This document shows, piece by piece, positions 12,127 to 20,854 of a stretch of 64,000 nucleotides of DNA. Origin of the DNA: Streptomyces formicae. GTDB taxonomy: Bacteria; Actinomycetota; Actinomycetes; Streptomycetales; Streptomycetaceae. Made by a program: the position numbers and the translations under genes. The number at the start of each line of letters is the position of its first letter. The first letter of the stretch is position 1. The notes beneath the pieces are model-generated. The model searched no databases and was not told the origin of the DNA. It saw nothing but the letters and a program-made list of their open reading frames with translations. The stretch lies in assembly GCF_022647665.1 (NCBI RefSeq), contig NZ_CP071872.1:3348001-3412000 (forward strand), read 5' to 3'.

Positions 12127-13299
12127 ATGAGGGTGGGACTGCTCACACGCGAGTATCCGCCGGACATCTACGGCGGCGCCGGGGTCCATGTGGAGTTCCT
12201 CGCCCGCGAGTTACGGGCGCTGACCGACCTCGACGTGCACGCCTGGGGCGCGGCTGACGCCGTGTCCGGCGGCGGCGCCGTACGCCACGCCGCGCTCTCC
12301 GGCCTCGACGGCGCCAACGACGCGCTGCGCACCTTCTCCGTCGACCTGTCGATGGCCGCCGCGCTCGAAGGCCGCGAGCTGGTGCACTCCCACACCTGGT
12401 ACGCGAACCTCGCCGGCCATCTCGCCAAGCTGCTCTACGGCATCCCGCACATCGTCACCTCGCACTCGCTGGAGCCGCTGCGCCCCTGGAAGGCCGAGCA
12501 GCTCGGCGGCGGCTACGTCCTGTCCGGCTGGGCCGAGCGCACCGCGATCGAGGCCGCCGATGCCGTCATCGCCGTCTCGAACGGCATGCGCGCCGACATC
12601 CTGGACTGCTACCCCGCCCTCGACCCGGCCAGGGTCCGCGTCGTCCACAACGGCATCGACACCGCCCTCTACCGCCCCGACCCCGGCACGGACGCCCTGC
12701 GCCGCCTCGGCATCGATCCCGCGCGCCCGTACGTCCTCTTCGTCGGCCGCATCACCCGCCAGAAGGGCGTCCCGCACCTGCTGCGCGCCGCCCGCGCCCT
12801 CGACCCCGGCGCCCAGCTGGTGCTGTGCGCGGGCGCGCCCGACACCCCGGAGATCGGCGCCGAGTTCCGGGAGCTCGTGGACGAGCTGGTGCGCGTACGC
12901 GACGGGGTGCGCTGGATCCCGGAGATGCTGCCGCGGCCCGATGTGGTCCAACTCCTCACCCACGCCGCCGTGTTCGTCTGCCCCTCCGTGTACGAGCCGC
13001 TGGGCATCGTCAACCTGGAGGCGATGGCCTGCGGCACGGCGGTCGTCGCCTCGGGCGTCGGCGGCATCCCGGAGGTCGTCGACGACGGGCTGACCGGGCT
13101 GCTCGTCCCGTACGACGCCCGGCATCCGCGCGACTTCGAGACGGGGCTCACCGAGGCCCTCAACCAGGTGCTCGACGACCCGCCCACCGCCCGGCGGATG
13201 GGCGAGGCCGGACGGGAGCGCGCGGTCCGCGAGTTCGGCTGGGACCAGGTGGCCCGGCGCACGTACGAGGTGTACGAGGAGACGCTCAAGGCGAGCTGA
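12127..13299 (+). CDS. glgA: Glycogen synthase (actinobacterial GT4 GlgA/GlgM type)
   Basis: A 390-residue GT-B glycosyltransferase. The N-terminal substrate loop is REYPPDIYGGAGVHVEFLAR. The C-terminal nucleotide-sugar half has VLFVGRITRQKGVPHLL and the retaining-GT Glu motif in YEPLGIVNLEAMACG. The actinobacterial family is shorter than enterobacterial GlgA. In mycobacteria it acts as GlgM, making maltose 1-phosphate from ADP-glucose for the GlgE pathway, so either activity is possible. Codon 29 is TTA (12211-12213), the leucine codon read by the developmentally regulated bldA tRNA, which suggests late translation. glgC follows after 33 bp. Confidence 0.93.
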   Translation: MRVGLLTREYPPDIYGGAGVHVEFLARELRALTDLDVHAWGAADAVSGGGAVRHAALSGLDGANDALRTFSVDLSMAAALEGRELVHSHTWYANLAGHLAKLLYGIPHIVTSHSLEPLRPWKAEQLGGGYVLSGWAERTAIEAADAVIAVSNGMRADILDCYPALDPARVRVVHNGIDTALYRPDPGTDALRRLGIDPARPYVLFVGRITRQKGVPHLLRAARALDPGAQLVLCAGAPDTPEIGAEFRELVDELVRVRDGVRWIPEMLPRPDVVQLLTHAAVFVCPSVYEPLGIVNLEAMACGTAVVASGVGGIPEVVDDGLTGLLVPYDARHPRDFETGLTEALNQVLDDPPTARRMGEAGRERAVREFGWDQVARRTYEVYEETLKAS

Positions 13300-13332
13300 C
13301 GGCGCGAGCCGGCGGTGTGGTGAGGGGGCACG

Positions 13333-14550
13333 ATGCGCGGTGGACCTTCGGTGCTCGGGATCGTTCTGGCCGGCGGGGAGGGCAAACGGCTGATGCCGCT
13401 CACCGCCGACCGCGCGAAACCGGCGGTGACCTTCGGCGGCACGTACCGGCTCGTCGACTTCGTCCTGTCCAACCTGGTCAACGGCGACATCCTGCGGATC
13501 TGCGTGCTGACCCAGTACAAGTCGCACTCGCTCGACCGCCATGTCACCACCACCTGGCGGATGTCCAGCCTGCTCGGCAACTATGTGACACCCGTGCCCG
13601 CGCAGCAGCGGCTCGGCCCGCGCTGGTACCTCGGCAGCGCCGACGCCATCCTGCAGTCCCTCAACCTCGTCCACGACGAACGGCCGGACTACATCGCGGT
13701 CTTCGGCGCCGACCACGTCTACCGCATGGACCCGCGCCACATGCTCGCGCAGCACATCGAGAGCGGCGCGGGCGTCACCGTCGCCGGGATCAGGGTGCCC
13801 CGCGCGGACGCCTCGTCGTTCGGCATCATCAGCCCGGCGGCGGACGGCACCAGTGTGGAGCGCTTCCTGGAGAAGCCGGCCGACCCCCCGGGGCTGCCGG
13901 GCGACCCGGACCGGGTCTTCGCCTCCATGGGCAACTACCTGTTCACCACCAAGGTGCTGGTCGACGCGCTCCACCGGGACGCCGAGGACCCGCGCTCGGT
14001 GCACGACATGGGCGGTTCGATCCTGCCCATGCTCACCGAGCGGGGTGTGGCGCAGCTCTACGACTTCGACGGCAACCACGTACCGGGGGAGAGTGCGCGG
14101 GAGCACGGCTACTGGCGTGATGTGGGCACCCTCGACTCGTACTACGAAGCGCACATGGACCTCATCGCGGACCAGCCCGTCTTCAGCCTGGAGAACCGCC
14201 GCTGGCCCATCTACACGCACCCGGGGCAGCTGCCGCCCGCCCGGTTCTGCGCCGGCGGCATCGCGAGCGAGTCGGTCGTCAGCCCCGGCTGCGTGATCCG
14301 CGGGCAGGTCACCAGGTCGGTGCTCTCGCCCGGCGTGACCGTCGGACCGGGCGCCGTCGTCCAGGGCTCCGTCCTGCACGACAACGTCCGCGTCGGGCGC
14401 GGGGCCGTGGTCCGCGGGGCCGTGCTCGACAAGAACGTCGACGTGCCGCCCGGTGCCACGATCGGCGTCAACCCGGAGCGGGACCAGGAGCTGTACACGG
14501 TCTCGAAGGGCGGGGTGATCGCGCTCGGCAAGGGGCAACCCGTTCTGTGA
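13333..14550 (+). CDS. glgC: Glucose-1-phosphate adenylyltransferase
   Basis: A 405-residue ADP-glucose pyrophosphorylase supplying ADP-glucose for the GlgA/GlgM step. The nucleotidyltransferase signature is [20 protein letters not shown]. The sugar-phosphate site is at [12 protein letters not shown], and [15 protein letters not shown] holds the metal-binding Asp. A left-handed beta-helix of hexapeptides closes the protein (VISPG..., [19 protein letters not shown]). The ATG at 13333 follows TGAGGGGGCACG. It is in tandem with glgA, probably one transcript, and ends at a hairpin terminator. Confidence 0.96.
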   Translation: MRGGPSVLGIVLAGGEGKRLMPLTADRAKPAVTFGGTYRLVDFVLSNLVNGDILRICVLTQYKSHSLDRHVTTTWRMSSLLGNYVTPVPAQQRLGPRWYLGSADAILQSLNLVHDERPDYIAVFGADHVYRMDPRHMLAQHIESGAGVTVAGIRVPRADASSFGIISPAADGTSVERFLEKPADPPGLPGDPDRVFASMGNYLFTTKVLVDALHRDAEDPRSVHDMGGSILPMLTERGVAQLYDFDGNHVPGESAREHGYWRDVGTLDSYYEAHMDLIADQPVFSLENRRWPIYTHPGQLPPARFCAGGIASESVVSPGCVIRGQVTRSVLSPGVTVGPGAVVQGSVLHDNVRVGRGAVVRGAVLDKNVDVPPGATIGVNPERDQELYTVSKGGVIALGKGQPVL

Positions 14551-14570
14551 CGTCCCGCGACGCAGGGTCA

Positions 14571-14594
14571 CGCCCGGAGGCCGGACTCCGGGCG
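14571..14594 (+). terminator. Hairpin terminator after glgC
   Basis: Inverted repeat CGCCCGGAG / CTCCGGGCG with a 6-base loop, followed by GTTTGG, 20 bp after the glgC stop. It is the GC-rich, weak-U type usual for Streptomyces. Confidence 0.55.
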
Positions 14595-14692
14595 GTTTGG
14601 CCTGCACACCCCTGACTGAAGTAAAGTTCCGCTTTTGGAATCCTCAAGCGGTACGCAGTGCACGTACGCGGTACACAGGAACGGCAGCGGCG

Positions 14693-16156
14693 ATGACGGT
14701 GACAGACGACAGCCTGGAGTACGGACCCGGCATCGCCCCTGAGCGGCTGGCCGTCTGCCTGGGTGTTCTCGAGGAGCTCGACCGGCTGGAGGTCGACCAC
14801 CCCGACGCGATCGCGGTCCGCCGCGCCACGGCCGGCATCTACCGCACCGTGAAGCAGCGCCGCCGCCAGGAGCGCCGGGCCGCGAAGACCGCCCACGACA
14901 AGTCGGTCACCGAGGCCACCGCCACCGGCTCCGCCGAGCGAATCGACGACGAGACCCAGGGCCTGCTGCCCTCCTCCTCCGTGGCGGGCGAGATCGCGGG
15001 CATACTCCAGCGCCCCCGGTCCTGCTACATCTGCAAGACCCGGTACGTCGAGGTCGACGCCTTCTACCACCAGCTCTGCCAGAAGTGTGCCGCCGAGAAC
15101 CGGGCCCGCCGCGACGCCCGCACCGACCTCACCGGCCGCCGGGCGCTGCTCACCGGCGGCCGCGCCAAGATCGGCATGTACATCGCGCTGCGGCTGCTGC
15201 GTGACGGCGCCCACACCACCATCACCACCCGCTTCCCGAACGACGCGATCCGCCGCTTCAAGGCGATGCCGGACAGCGACGAGTGGATCCACCGCCTCAA
15301 GATCGTCGGCATCGACCTGCGCGACCCCGCGCAGGTCGTCGCCCTCGCCGACTCGGTCGCGGCCGACGGCCCGCTGGACATCCTGATCAACAACGCCGCG
15401 CAGACCGTGCGCCGCTCCCCGGGCGCCTACAGCGAGCTGGTCGTCGCCGAGGGCGCCCCGCTGCCCGCGGGCGAGCTCCCCGCCGCCCAGGTTATCGGCA
15501 CCTTCGGCAGCGGCAGCGTCGACCGGATGGCCGCCCTCCCCGGGCCCCGTACGGAGGGGCTGAGCGCCCAGGACGTCACCGAGCTGGCGCTCGTCTCCGG
15601 CTCGGCCTCGCTCGCCCGGATCGAGGCCGGCACCGCCATCGACGCCGGCGGCCTCGTCCCCGACCTGCACGACACCAACAGCTGGATCCAGACCGTCTCC
15701 GAGGTCGACCCTGTGGAGCTGCTCGAAGTGCAGCTGTGCAACTCGACCGCGCCGTTCATCCTGATCAGCCGGCTCCGCCCGGCGATGGCCGCGTCCCCGG
15801 CGCAGCGCAAGTACGTCGTGAACGTCTCCGCCATGGAGGGCGTCTTCAGCCGCGGCTACAAGGGCGCGGGCCATCCGCACACCAACATGGCCAAGGCCGC
15901 GCTGAACATGCTGACGCGCACGAGCGCGCAGGAGATGTTCGAGTCCGACGGCATCCTGATGACCGCCGTCGACACCGGCTGGATCACCGACGAGCGCCCG
16001 CACCCGGACAAGGTCCGGCTCGCGGCCGAGGGCTTCCACGCCCCGCTGGACCTCGTGGACGGCGCCGCCCGCGTCTACGACCCGATCGTGCGCGGCGAGG
16101 ACGGCGAAGACCTCTACGGCTGCTTCCTCAAGGACTACGCACGGGCCAACTGGTAA
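14693..16156 (+). CDS. SDR-family oxidoreductase with N-terminal zinc-binding Cys motif
   Basis: A 487-residue protein, much longer than a classical SDR. Residues about 105-130 carry CYICKTRYVEVD and LCQKCA, a likely zinc knuckle. The Rossmann start is ALLTGGRAKIGMYIALRLL, a Gly-rich cofactor loop, followed by DILINNAAQTVRR. The segment with the active-site Ser is VVNVSAMEGVF. At the usual YxxxK position the sequence is TNMAK, so the catalytic Tyr is replaced by Thr. A large insertion of about 100 residues lies between the NNAA motif and the Ser. It may act on a non-standard substrate or be regulatory. ATG 14693 has a modest purine stretch upstream. A hairpin follows the gene. Confidence 0.85.
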   Translation: MTVTDDSLEYGPGIAPERLAVCLGVLEELDRLEVDHPDAIAVRRATAGIYRTVKQRRRQERRAAKTAHDKSVTEATATGSAERIDDETQGLLPSSSVAGEIAGILQRPRSCYICKTRYVEVDAFYHQLCQKCAAENRARRDARTDLTGRRALLTGGRAKIGMYIALRLLRDGAHTTITTRFPNDAIRRFKAMPDSDEWIHRLKIVGIDLRDPAQVVALADSVAADGPLDILINNAAQTVRRSPGAYSELVVAEGAPLPAGELPAAQVIGTFGSGSVDRMAALPGPRTEGLSAQDVTELALVSGSASLARIEAGTAIDAGGLVPDLHDTNSWIQTVSEVDPVELLEVQLCNSTAPFILISRLRPAMAASPAQRKYVVNVSAMEGVFSRGYKGAGHPHTNMAKAALNMLTRTSAQEMFESDGILMTAVDTGWITDERPHPDKVRLAAEGFHAPLDLVDGAARVYDPIVRGEDGEDLYGCFLKDYARANW

Positions 16157-16168
16157 CCCGTTCGGCGT

Positions 16169-16200
16169 AACCCCCGGGCGCGCTGGGCCGTCCGGGGGTT
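16169..16200 (+). terminator. Hairpin terminator after the SDR gene
   Basis: AACCCCCGG and CCGGGGGTT separated by 14 bases, followed by a pyrimidine run, starting 13 bp after the SDR stop. The following ~250 bp before the next small gene shows no gene or recognisable element. Confidence 0.7.
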
Positions 16201-16451
16201 TCCTGTACCCGATGGGCCGTCATCTCCGGGTGTTTTTCTGTACAGAAACCGCCCATGTGACACTCCCCATCGAGCGCAGGGGCGCTCATTTGGTTAGGCT
16301 GGAGCGCGACGGACGGCCACCAAGGCCCACGAAACCCCTCGGCCGTCCTGGGACCAGGCCCGCAACCACGGCCGCGATCCCGCCCGAAGACGGCGCCACC
16401 GCGACCGAATCGCCCTTGTCCCCCTGTTGCGCGACACATGAGGAGTGCGCG

Positions 16452-16631
16452 GTGACAACTGAAGTGACGAAGCCCGAACAGCGACCGGCCGGGCGCCGCG
16501 ACCGCGGCGAACGTGCCCGGCGGCCCGACGAACTCGGCAGCCTGGAGGTCTGGGCCAGATCCGCACCGATCCGGCTTGCCGGATACGAGGACGACCTCGA
16601 GGAACCGCACATCCTGCCCGGCATCGACTGA
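16452..16631 (+). CDS. Conserved-looking 59-residue hypothetical peptide
   Basis: A GTG start at 16452 has AGGAG 6 bases upstream, an excellent ribosome site. The first half is charged (EVTKPEQRPAGRRDRGERAR). The second half is an unusual, less basic block with LGSLEVWARSAPIRLAGYED and the terminal EEPHILPGID. The sequence has no membrane segment and no known domain. A strong hairpin terminator follows, so it is a stand-alone transcript. It may be a small regulator or a modified-peptide precursor; nothing here proves either. My impression that similar short proteins recur in Streptomyces is from memory only. Confidence 0.65.
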   Translation: MTTEVTKPEQRPAGRRDRGERARRPDELGSLEVWARSAPIRLAGYEDDLEEPHILPGID

Positions 16632-16695
16632 CCCGGGCCCCGACCGCCCCGCCGGAGGCCGCCCGCCGGAAACCGGCCCGGTCGCTGGAACCCGT

Positions 16696-16724
16696 ACCCC
16701 CTGGTCCCGCACGGACCGGGGGGT
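16696..16724 (+). terminator. Hairpin terminator after the 59-residue gene
   Basis: Arms ACCCCCTGGTCC and GGACCGGGGGGT pair over 12 positions with one T-G wobble and a CGCAC loop. GTTTTACACCCTTTTT occurs 8 bases downstream. Confidence 0.7.
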
Positions 16725-16741
16725 GCGACGCGTTTTACACC

Positions 16742-16954
16742 CTTTTTGCGCCCTGTTCACACCCGTTCGGCCGTCTCGTCGGCCGCAGCCGCGTCGGCGG
16801 CAGGAAGTGGGCCGCGAAGCTCAAAAACCCGGTCCTGCCGGTCTCGGCCCAGGGCCGCGTTCCCGCCTGGATCAAGGAGGTTTTCGAGAAGAACCTGAAG
16901 GGCGACGCCCACGTCCGCGCCAATGCATCCTCCGCCTTCGTCGTCAAGTATTGA
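16742..16954 (+). pseudogene. Orphan C-terminal gene fragment at the island's left edge
   Basis: An open stretch without a start codon ends in a convincing protein-like tail: GRKWAAKLKNPVLPVSAQGR, PAWIKEVFEKNLKGDAHVRA and the terminal SSAFVVKY, then TGA. The tail is Lys-rich and uses fewer G/C third positions than the flanking core genes. I do not recognise the family. It probably remains from a gene cut by the events that built the island. No ribosome site is present. About 75 bp to the next feature holds nothing clear. Confidence 0.35.
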
Positions 16955-17030
16955 GGACGTGAGCAAGTAGCGTCAGCACGCCGAGGCCCCTGTCGGTTGG
17001 ACGCTGTTGGTAAATCCGCCTCGCTGGATC

Positions 17031-17756
17031 TCATCCAGTGGGGCGGAGTGCTGCGAAGGGTGAGACGCGGGTGCGGGCGAGCGGTCTGCCGGTGAGCCAC
17101 GATGCGGGCGAGGTTGATGGCGGCGCCGGTGAGGTGATGTTGCAGCCGGGTCTTCGCGAGGCCGCGGTAGCGGGGTCTTCGCAGGCCGCATGCCTGGACG
17201 CCTTGGGAGATGGTGCCTCGACGCCAGCGCGGTGTCCGTAGCGGCGGCGCCAGTGGTCGGTGTCCTGCTCGGTGCGGGCCTGCTGAAGAATCTCGTGCTC
17301 GGTCTTCGGCCGCAGGGTCAGGTTGCGGCCGGTTCCGGAACTGGTGCAGGAGGTCCGCAGGTCGCAGGGGCCGCAGCGCCGTGCGGCGAAGCGGACGCGG
17401 GTGACCGGGGTGACGCGGTGGCTCTGGGCGCCTCGCCACTGGACGCTCGTGTGGCCGCCGGGGCAGACGGCCCGACGCTGGTCCCAGTCGACGGTGAAGA
17501 GGGTGCTGTCGAAGAAGTCGCCGGTCCCATTCCGGGGCCGCCAGAGCGGCCAGCCAGTCACCGGCCGCTTCGGTGATCTGATTCAAAGCGGTCCGAAGGG
17601 TCTCGATCACGAACTCCAGCCGGTTCAGGTACCTGGTCGCGGCCAGCACATGGGTGGCGTCCGTGCGCTGGCGCTTGCCGCTTTGACCAGCCCCGCATCC
17701 CCGGCTGCCCGCAGCGCCGCATCGAACAAAGGCCCTTGCTGCGGGGGCCTTCCAGC
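17031..17756 (-). pseudogene. Decayed IS1182-family transposase
   Basis: Pieces of one transposase lie in different minus-strand frames. They are, in order, PLFDAALRAAGDAGLVK, then KRQRTDATHVLAATRYLNRL, the cysteine block RVRFAARRCGPCDLR with CTSSGTGRNLTLRPKTEHEI, and a YRGLAKTRLQHHLTGAAINL end. The terminal residues RTRVSPFAALRPTG are in yet another frame. At least three frameshifts are needed and the N-terminal half is missing, so it is dead. DUF772-type IS1182 elements move by DDE transposition. No terminal repeats are evident around it. Confidence 0.75.
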
Positions 17757-17885
17757 GTTTCGAGTGCCAGGCAATCCGCGCTATCAACGCCTTTCCGTCT
17801 TGCTGGTGACTCAACGCCCTGAAAGTCCATGGCTCCTGGGGATAGAATCACATTCTCCGCGACTTCAGGGAATGGATGATCTGAC

Positions 17886-18554
17886 ATGGCTCGAATCACT
17901 CGACAATGCGGCAGGGTCAAGTCCCCACAAGCGCCTCGAATCTCTTCGTCGCTGAGTGATGCCGAGGACCGCATCCTTGAAGACGACGCGATTCTTAAGA
18001 GGATGAGGTTTCAGCAGACGGTGTTCGCCGGTCTGACTGTAGAGGCCGCCGAAGCTGAGGGGTGCGAGTTCTCCAACGTGCGCTTTACTGGCGCGGAGTT
18101 GCGGCAGTCGCAGTTCAGCGACTCAACGTTTGATACGTGTGACTGGTCTCAACTGGTAGCTGGTGATGTATCGCTCATCCGGTGTGAGGTCAACGGGAGC
18201 CGCCTCACTGGGTCTTCCTGGAAGTCTGGAACATTCCGCGACGTTCGTGTCTCAAACTGCGTCGCTACCCCTGCAGTGTTCCGGCACATGAAGATCTATG
18301 CCACGGTATTCGAGGACTGCCGCTTCGCCGGAGCTGACTTCCAGTTCACGGAAATGCACAACGTCCGATTCGTGAATTGTGACCTCTCGGGCGCTCAGTT
18401 CGGAAACGTGAAGGTGGGGTCAATGCGGATGGAGAACTGCACCTTGCTGGATGTCGGAGGAGCCGCCGCCCTCAAGGGGACAACCGTGGCAGGCCCAGGG
18501 TCGATGGAGCTGGCCCTGAGCCTGGCACGTGAAGCTGGGATCGCCTTCGAGTAG
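17886..18554 (+). CDS. Pentapeptide-repeat protein
   Basis: A 222-residue protein whose residues about 40-195 show the A(D/N)LxF-like five-residue pattern, for example CEFSNVRFTGAELRQSQFSD and CRFAGADFQFTEMHNVRFVN. This predicts a right-handed quadrilateral beta helix. Such proteins include Qnr, McbG and AlbG, which shield DNA gyrase from drugs or from the producer's own toxin; others have no known role. Base composition is lower in GC than in core genes, consistent with transfer. The ATG at 17886 lacks a strong ribosome site and a later start is possible. It converges on the HExxH gene with 1 bp between stops. An immunity role is an inference from context only. Confidence 0.8.
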   Translation: MARITRQCGRVKSPQAPRISSSLSDAEDRILEDDAILKRMRFQQTVFAGLTVEAAEAEGCEFSNVRFTGAELRQSQFSDSTFDTCDWSQLVAGDVSLIRCEVNGSRLTGSSWKSGTFRDVRVSNCVATPAVFRHMKIYATVFEDCRFAGADFQFTEMHNVRFVNCDLSGAQFGNVKVGSMRMENCTLLDVGGAAALKGTTVAGPGSMELALSLAREAGIAFE

Positions 18555-18555
18555 A

Positions 18556-19431
18556 TCAGACCGCGATCGGGCGGTAGCCCGTGAACTCCCGGCTGGTGAT
18601 GCCCCGGCCGATCAGGTCGAAGTCGATCGGGTCGGCCTTCACCCACTCTGTCATCTGGTCCAGGATGAGCTGGCCGTAGTCGGTGAACAGATCGCGCTTG
18701 GTCTGCATGTCGTCGCAGGCGTCCCGCAGGGAGTCCGTGTACTGGTCGACGAGCGTGGTCTTGCCCTCGCTGTGCTCCATGAACATCAGCGGGACCGCGA
18801 CGGCTGCTGCGTGAAGCGCGGCGTGTAGGGGCCGCTTCTCACCGATCTTCACGGCCGACAGGGCCCGGTTCTCGGCCTTCTCCAGTTCGGACGGGGGAAG
18901 GGTGAACATCGGGGATACCGCGTCCATGATGAACAGGGCAGTGTGCAGGGCCTCGTGGACGACGCACATCGCGTAGTCGAGGAATGTCCAGGTCGGGGAC
19001 GGGCTCATCATGATGATGCCCGGCATCTGGTTGGCGCTGCCGCCACCGTCGGCCTCGGAGTTGAGTACCACGATGTCCGTGAGGAACAGGCTCACCATCC
19101 GGCGTAGCTCGGGATGGATGCGCTCGATCAGCTCCAGGGCCTCGCTCACCTGGAGGTCCCACGCCTCACGGGTAGGGCCGCTTGAAGGTGAGGCGGGCCC
19201 GACGATGTGCGGGAAGATGCCGACCCGCTTCGCATGGGCTACCCACCCGCTGTCCTCGTAGCCCATCTTGATTCCCCTCGCATCGGCCGACAGTCCGACG
19301 GGGCGCAAGATGTTGATTGCGTTGACGTACGCGGGGCGCAGCTCCTCGAAGGACTCGACGTGGGAGCCGTTGATCGCGTGAGTGAAGCGGGCCGTGGTCT
19401 CCACCAGGTGCCCGATGTTGAGCATGTGCAT
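18556..19431 (-). CDS. HExxH-motif protein, putative alpha-ketoglutarate-type peptide beta-hydroxylase
   Basis: A 291-residue soluble protein. The metal-binding motif HEALHTALF is at residues about 159-167, within a helix after DYAMCVV. The segment before it has the GIIMMSPSPTWTF strand. I assign it to the HExxH 'putative peptide modification' group (TIGR04267-like), some members of which are iron/alpha-ketoglutarate enzymes hydroxylating RiPP precursors; a metallopeptidase is the alternative. The ATG at 19431 has GAAGGA about 8 bases upstream. Two insertion sequences separate it from a precursor-like peptide gene on the same strand; without them the gap would be about 89 nt. Confidence 0.6.
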   Translation of the reverse strand: MHMLNIGHLVETTARFTHAINGSHVESFEELRPAYVNAINILRPVGLSADARGIKMGYEDSGWVAHAKRVGIFPHIVGPASPSSGPTREAWDLQVSEALELIERIHPELRRMVSLFLTDIVVLNSEADGGGSANQMPGIIMMSPSPTWTFLDYAMCVVHEALHTALFIMDAVSPMFTLPPSELEKAENRALSAVKIGEKRPLHAALHAAAVAVPLMFMEHSEGKTTLVDQYTDSLRDACDDMQTKRDLFTDYGQLILDQMTEWVKADPIDFDLIGRGITSREFTGYRPIAV

Positions 19432-19462
19432 GGACGTGTCCTTCCGGGGTGACAGAATGCGC

Positions 19463-19487
19463 CCGGAGCGGAGAAGCCCCGCTCCGG
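19463..19487 (-). terminator. Hairpin in the leader of the HExxH gene
   Basis: Perfect 9-bp arms CCGGAGCGG / CCGCTCCGG with a 7-base loop, 32 bp upstream of the HExxH start. It lies in the ancestral gap between the peptide gene and the hydroxylase gene. Partial terminators there often set a high precursor-to-enzyme ratio in RiPP operons. There is no U-tract. Confidence 0.45.
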
Positions 19488-19555
19488 TCGCACGGAGCTA
19501 GGTCGTGTTTTAGAAGTGGGCCCGTTCCTTCGTCTCGCGCCGTGATGATCTCGGG

Positions 19556-20425
19556 GTGGGGCGAGGGGATCTTTCTGACGAGCAGTGGGCGGTGCTGGAG
19601 CCGTTGCTGCCGGTGGCGGTGGTGGGCAGGCGGTCGCTGGGTCGGCGGAAGCTGATCGACGGCATCCGGTGGCGGGTACGAACTGGTGCTCCGTGGCGGG
19701 ATCTGCCACTCGAATACGGGCCGTGGCAGACGGCCTACGGACTCTTCCGCCGCTGGCAGCGCGACGGGATCTGGCACTTGCTGCTGACACAGCTGCAGGC
19801 TCAGGCGGATGCAGCCGGGCTGATCACGTGGGAGATCAACGTCGACTCCACGATCTGCCGGGCCCATCAGCACGCCGCAGGCGCCTGCCGCGACGGACAG
19901 GCGCAGAAGGAAGCGCCCGGCGGAACCCGCACCGAGCCCGACGACCACGGCCTGGGCCGGTCCCGGGGAGGTTTCACCACCAAGATTCATCTCGCCTGCG
20001 AGCAAGGCCAACGGCCGCTGTCCTTGCTGGTCACCGCTGGTCAGCGTGGTGACAGTCCTCAGTTCGCCGCCGTCCTGGAAGGTATCCGAGTCCCTCGCAT
20101 CGGACCGGGCCGTCCCCGTGTCCGGCCGTTGCGAGTGCGGGGCGACAAGGCGTACTCCTCCCGCGCCAACCGGGCTTACCTGCGAAAGCGGGGAATCCGG
20201 TGCACGATCCCGGAGCCTGCCGACCAGGCCGCCAACCGCAAACGGCGCGGGAAGGCTGGCGGGCGGCCCCCGGCTTTCGACCGCGAGGACTACAAGGCCC
20301 GGCACGCGGTCGAGTGCGGGATCAACCGGCTCAAGCGCAACCGGGCGGTCGCCACCCGGTTCGACAAACTCGCGGTCCGCTTCGAGGCCACGGTCCTGAT
20401 CGCCGCGATCGGCGAATGGCTGTGA
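19556..20425 (+). CDS. IS5-family transposase
   Basis: A 289-residue DDE transposase in one frame. The DUF4096-type N terminus is [15 protein letters not shown], followed by [20 protein letters not shown]. The first catalytic Asp is in [16 protein letters not shown]. The second is in [12 protein letters not shown]. The C-terminal Glu is in [20 protein letters not shown]. No disabling lesion is visible, so it may be active. A GTG start lies about 55 bp inside the left terminal repeat. Confidence 0.93.
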   Translation: MGRGDLSDEQWAVLEPLLPVAVVGRRSLGRRKLIDGIRWRVRTGAPWRDLPLEYGPWQTAYGLFRRWQRDGIWHLLLTQLQAQADAAGLITWEINVDSTICRAHQHAAGACRDGQAQKEAPGGTRTEPDDHGLGRSRGGFTTKIHLACEQGQRPLSLLVTAGQRGDSPQFAAVLEGIRVPRIGPGRPRVRPLRVRGDKAYSSRANRAYLRKRGIRCTIPEPADQAANRKRRGKAGGRPPAFDREDYKARHAVECGINRLKRNRAVATRFDKLAVRFEATVLIAAIGEWL

Positions 20426-20493
20426 CCGCTCTGAGCTGTCGGTCCCTCATGCCATGCTGACCGCGACCCAGGTGCACAGGCGAGGGGAAAGCA

Positions 20494-20826
20494 ATGATGG
20501 GGGCTCAGTACTACGGCGCCGACAGCGAGAGCGGTGACCGCATCGACGACCCCTCCGAGGACGCGCTGTTCGTGCTGATCAGCGAACTCAACGACTCAGA
20601 CAACACCTTCGTGGTCGTCCAGCCCGACGAGGACGACCCTGTCTGGTTCGCCTCCGTGGCCGTCCTGGACGAAGGCGGTTACGAGATCGTCCGCCGTGAC
20701 ACCACGCGCAACGAGCACGAGGTCACCACTGCGACGAGCATCAACGACCTCGCCCGCGACCTCACCGTCTGGATGGCCGCCCGCGACTTCCCCGGACGGC
20801 CAACCAGGCAGGTCAGCGAGTTCTAA
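20494..20826 (+). CDS. Passenger protein inside the IS5-family element (unknown function)
   Basis: A 110-residue acidic protein (NDSDNTFVVVQPDEDDPVWF). It looks like a small alpha/beta fold reminiscent of Imm1-type immunity proteins, though the resemblance is weak. Its last codons lie within the right inverted repeat, so it moves with the element. AGGGGAAAGCA precedes the ATG. Codon use matches the host. The function is not known. Confidence 0.65.
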   Translation: MMGAQYYGADSESGDRIDDPSEDALFVLISELNDSDNTFVVVQPDEDDPVWFASVAVLDEGGYEIVRRDTTRNEHEVTTATSINDLARDLTVWMAARDFPGRPTRQVSEF

Positions 20827-20854
20827 AACACGCCCTAGCAGACCTGAGCGGGGA

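Larger units (their letters stand above)
19502..20834 (+). mobile_element. Complete IS5-family insertion sequence (1333 bp) with passenger gene
   Basis: Inverted ends GTCGTGTTTTAGAA (left) and GGCGTGTTTTAGAA (right, reversed) differ at one base. A CTAG is present on each side at 19498-19501 and 20835-20838, the 4-bp target duplication typical of the IS427-like group. It encodes a single-frame transposase and one further gene, both on the plus strand. It is inserted in the leader between the peptide gene and the HExxH gene. Confidence 0.88.

Noticed and set aside
12211..14607. A 798-codon minus-strand open frame across glgA and glgC
   Set aside because: Shadow frame over two well-defined enzyme genes.
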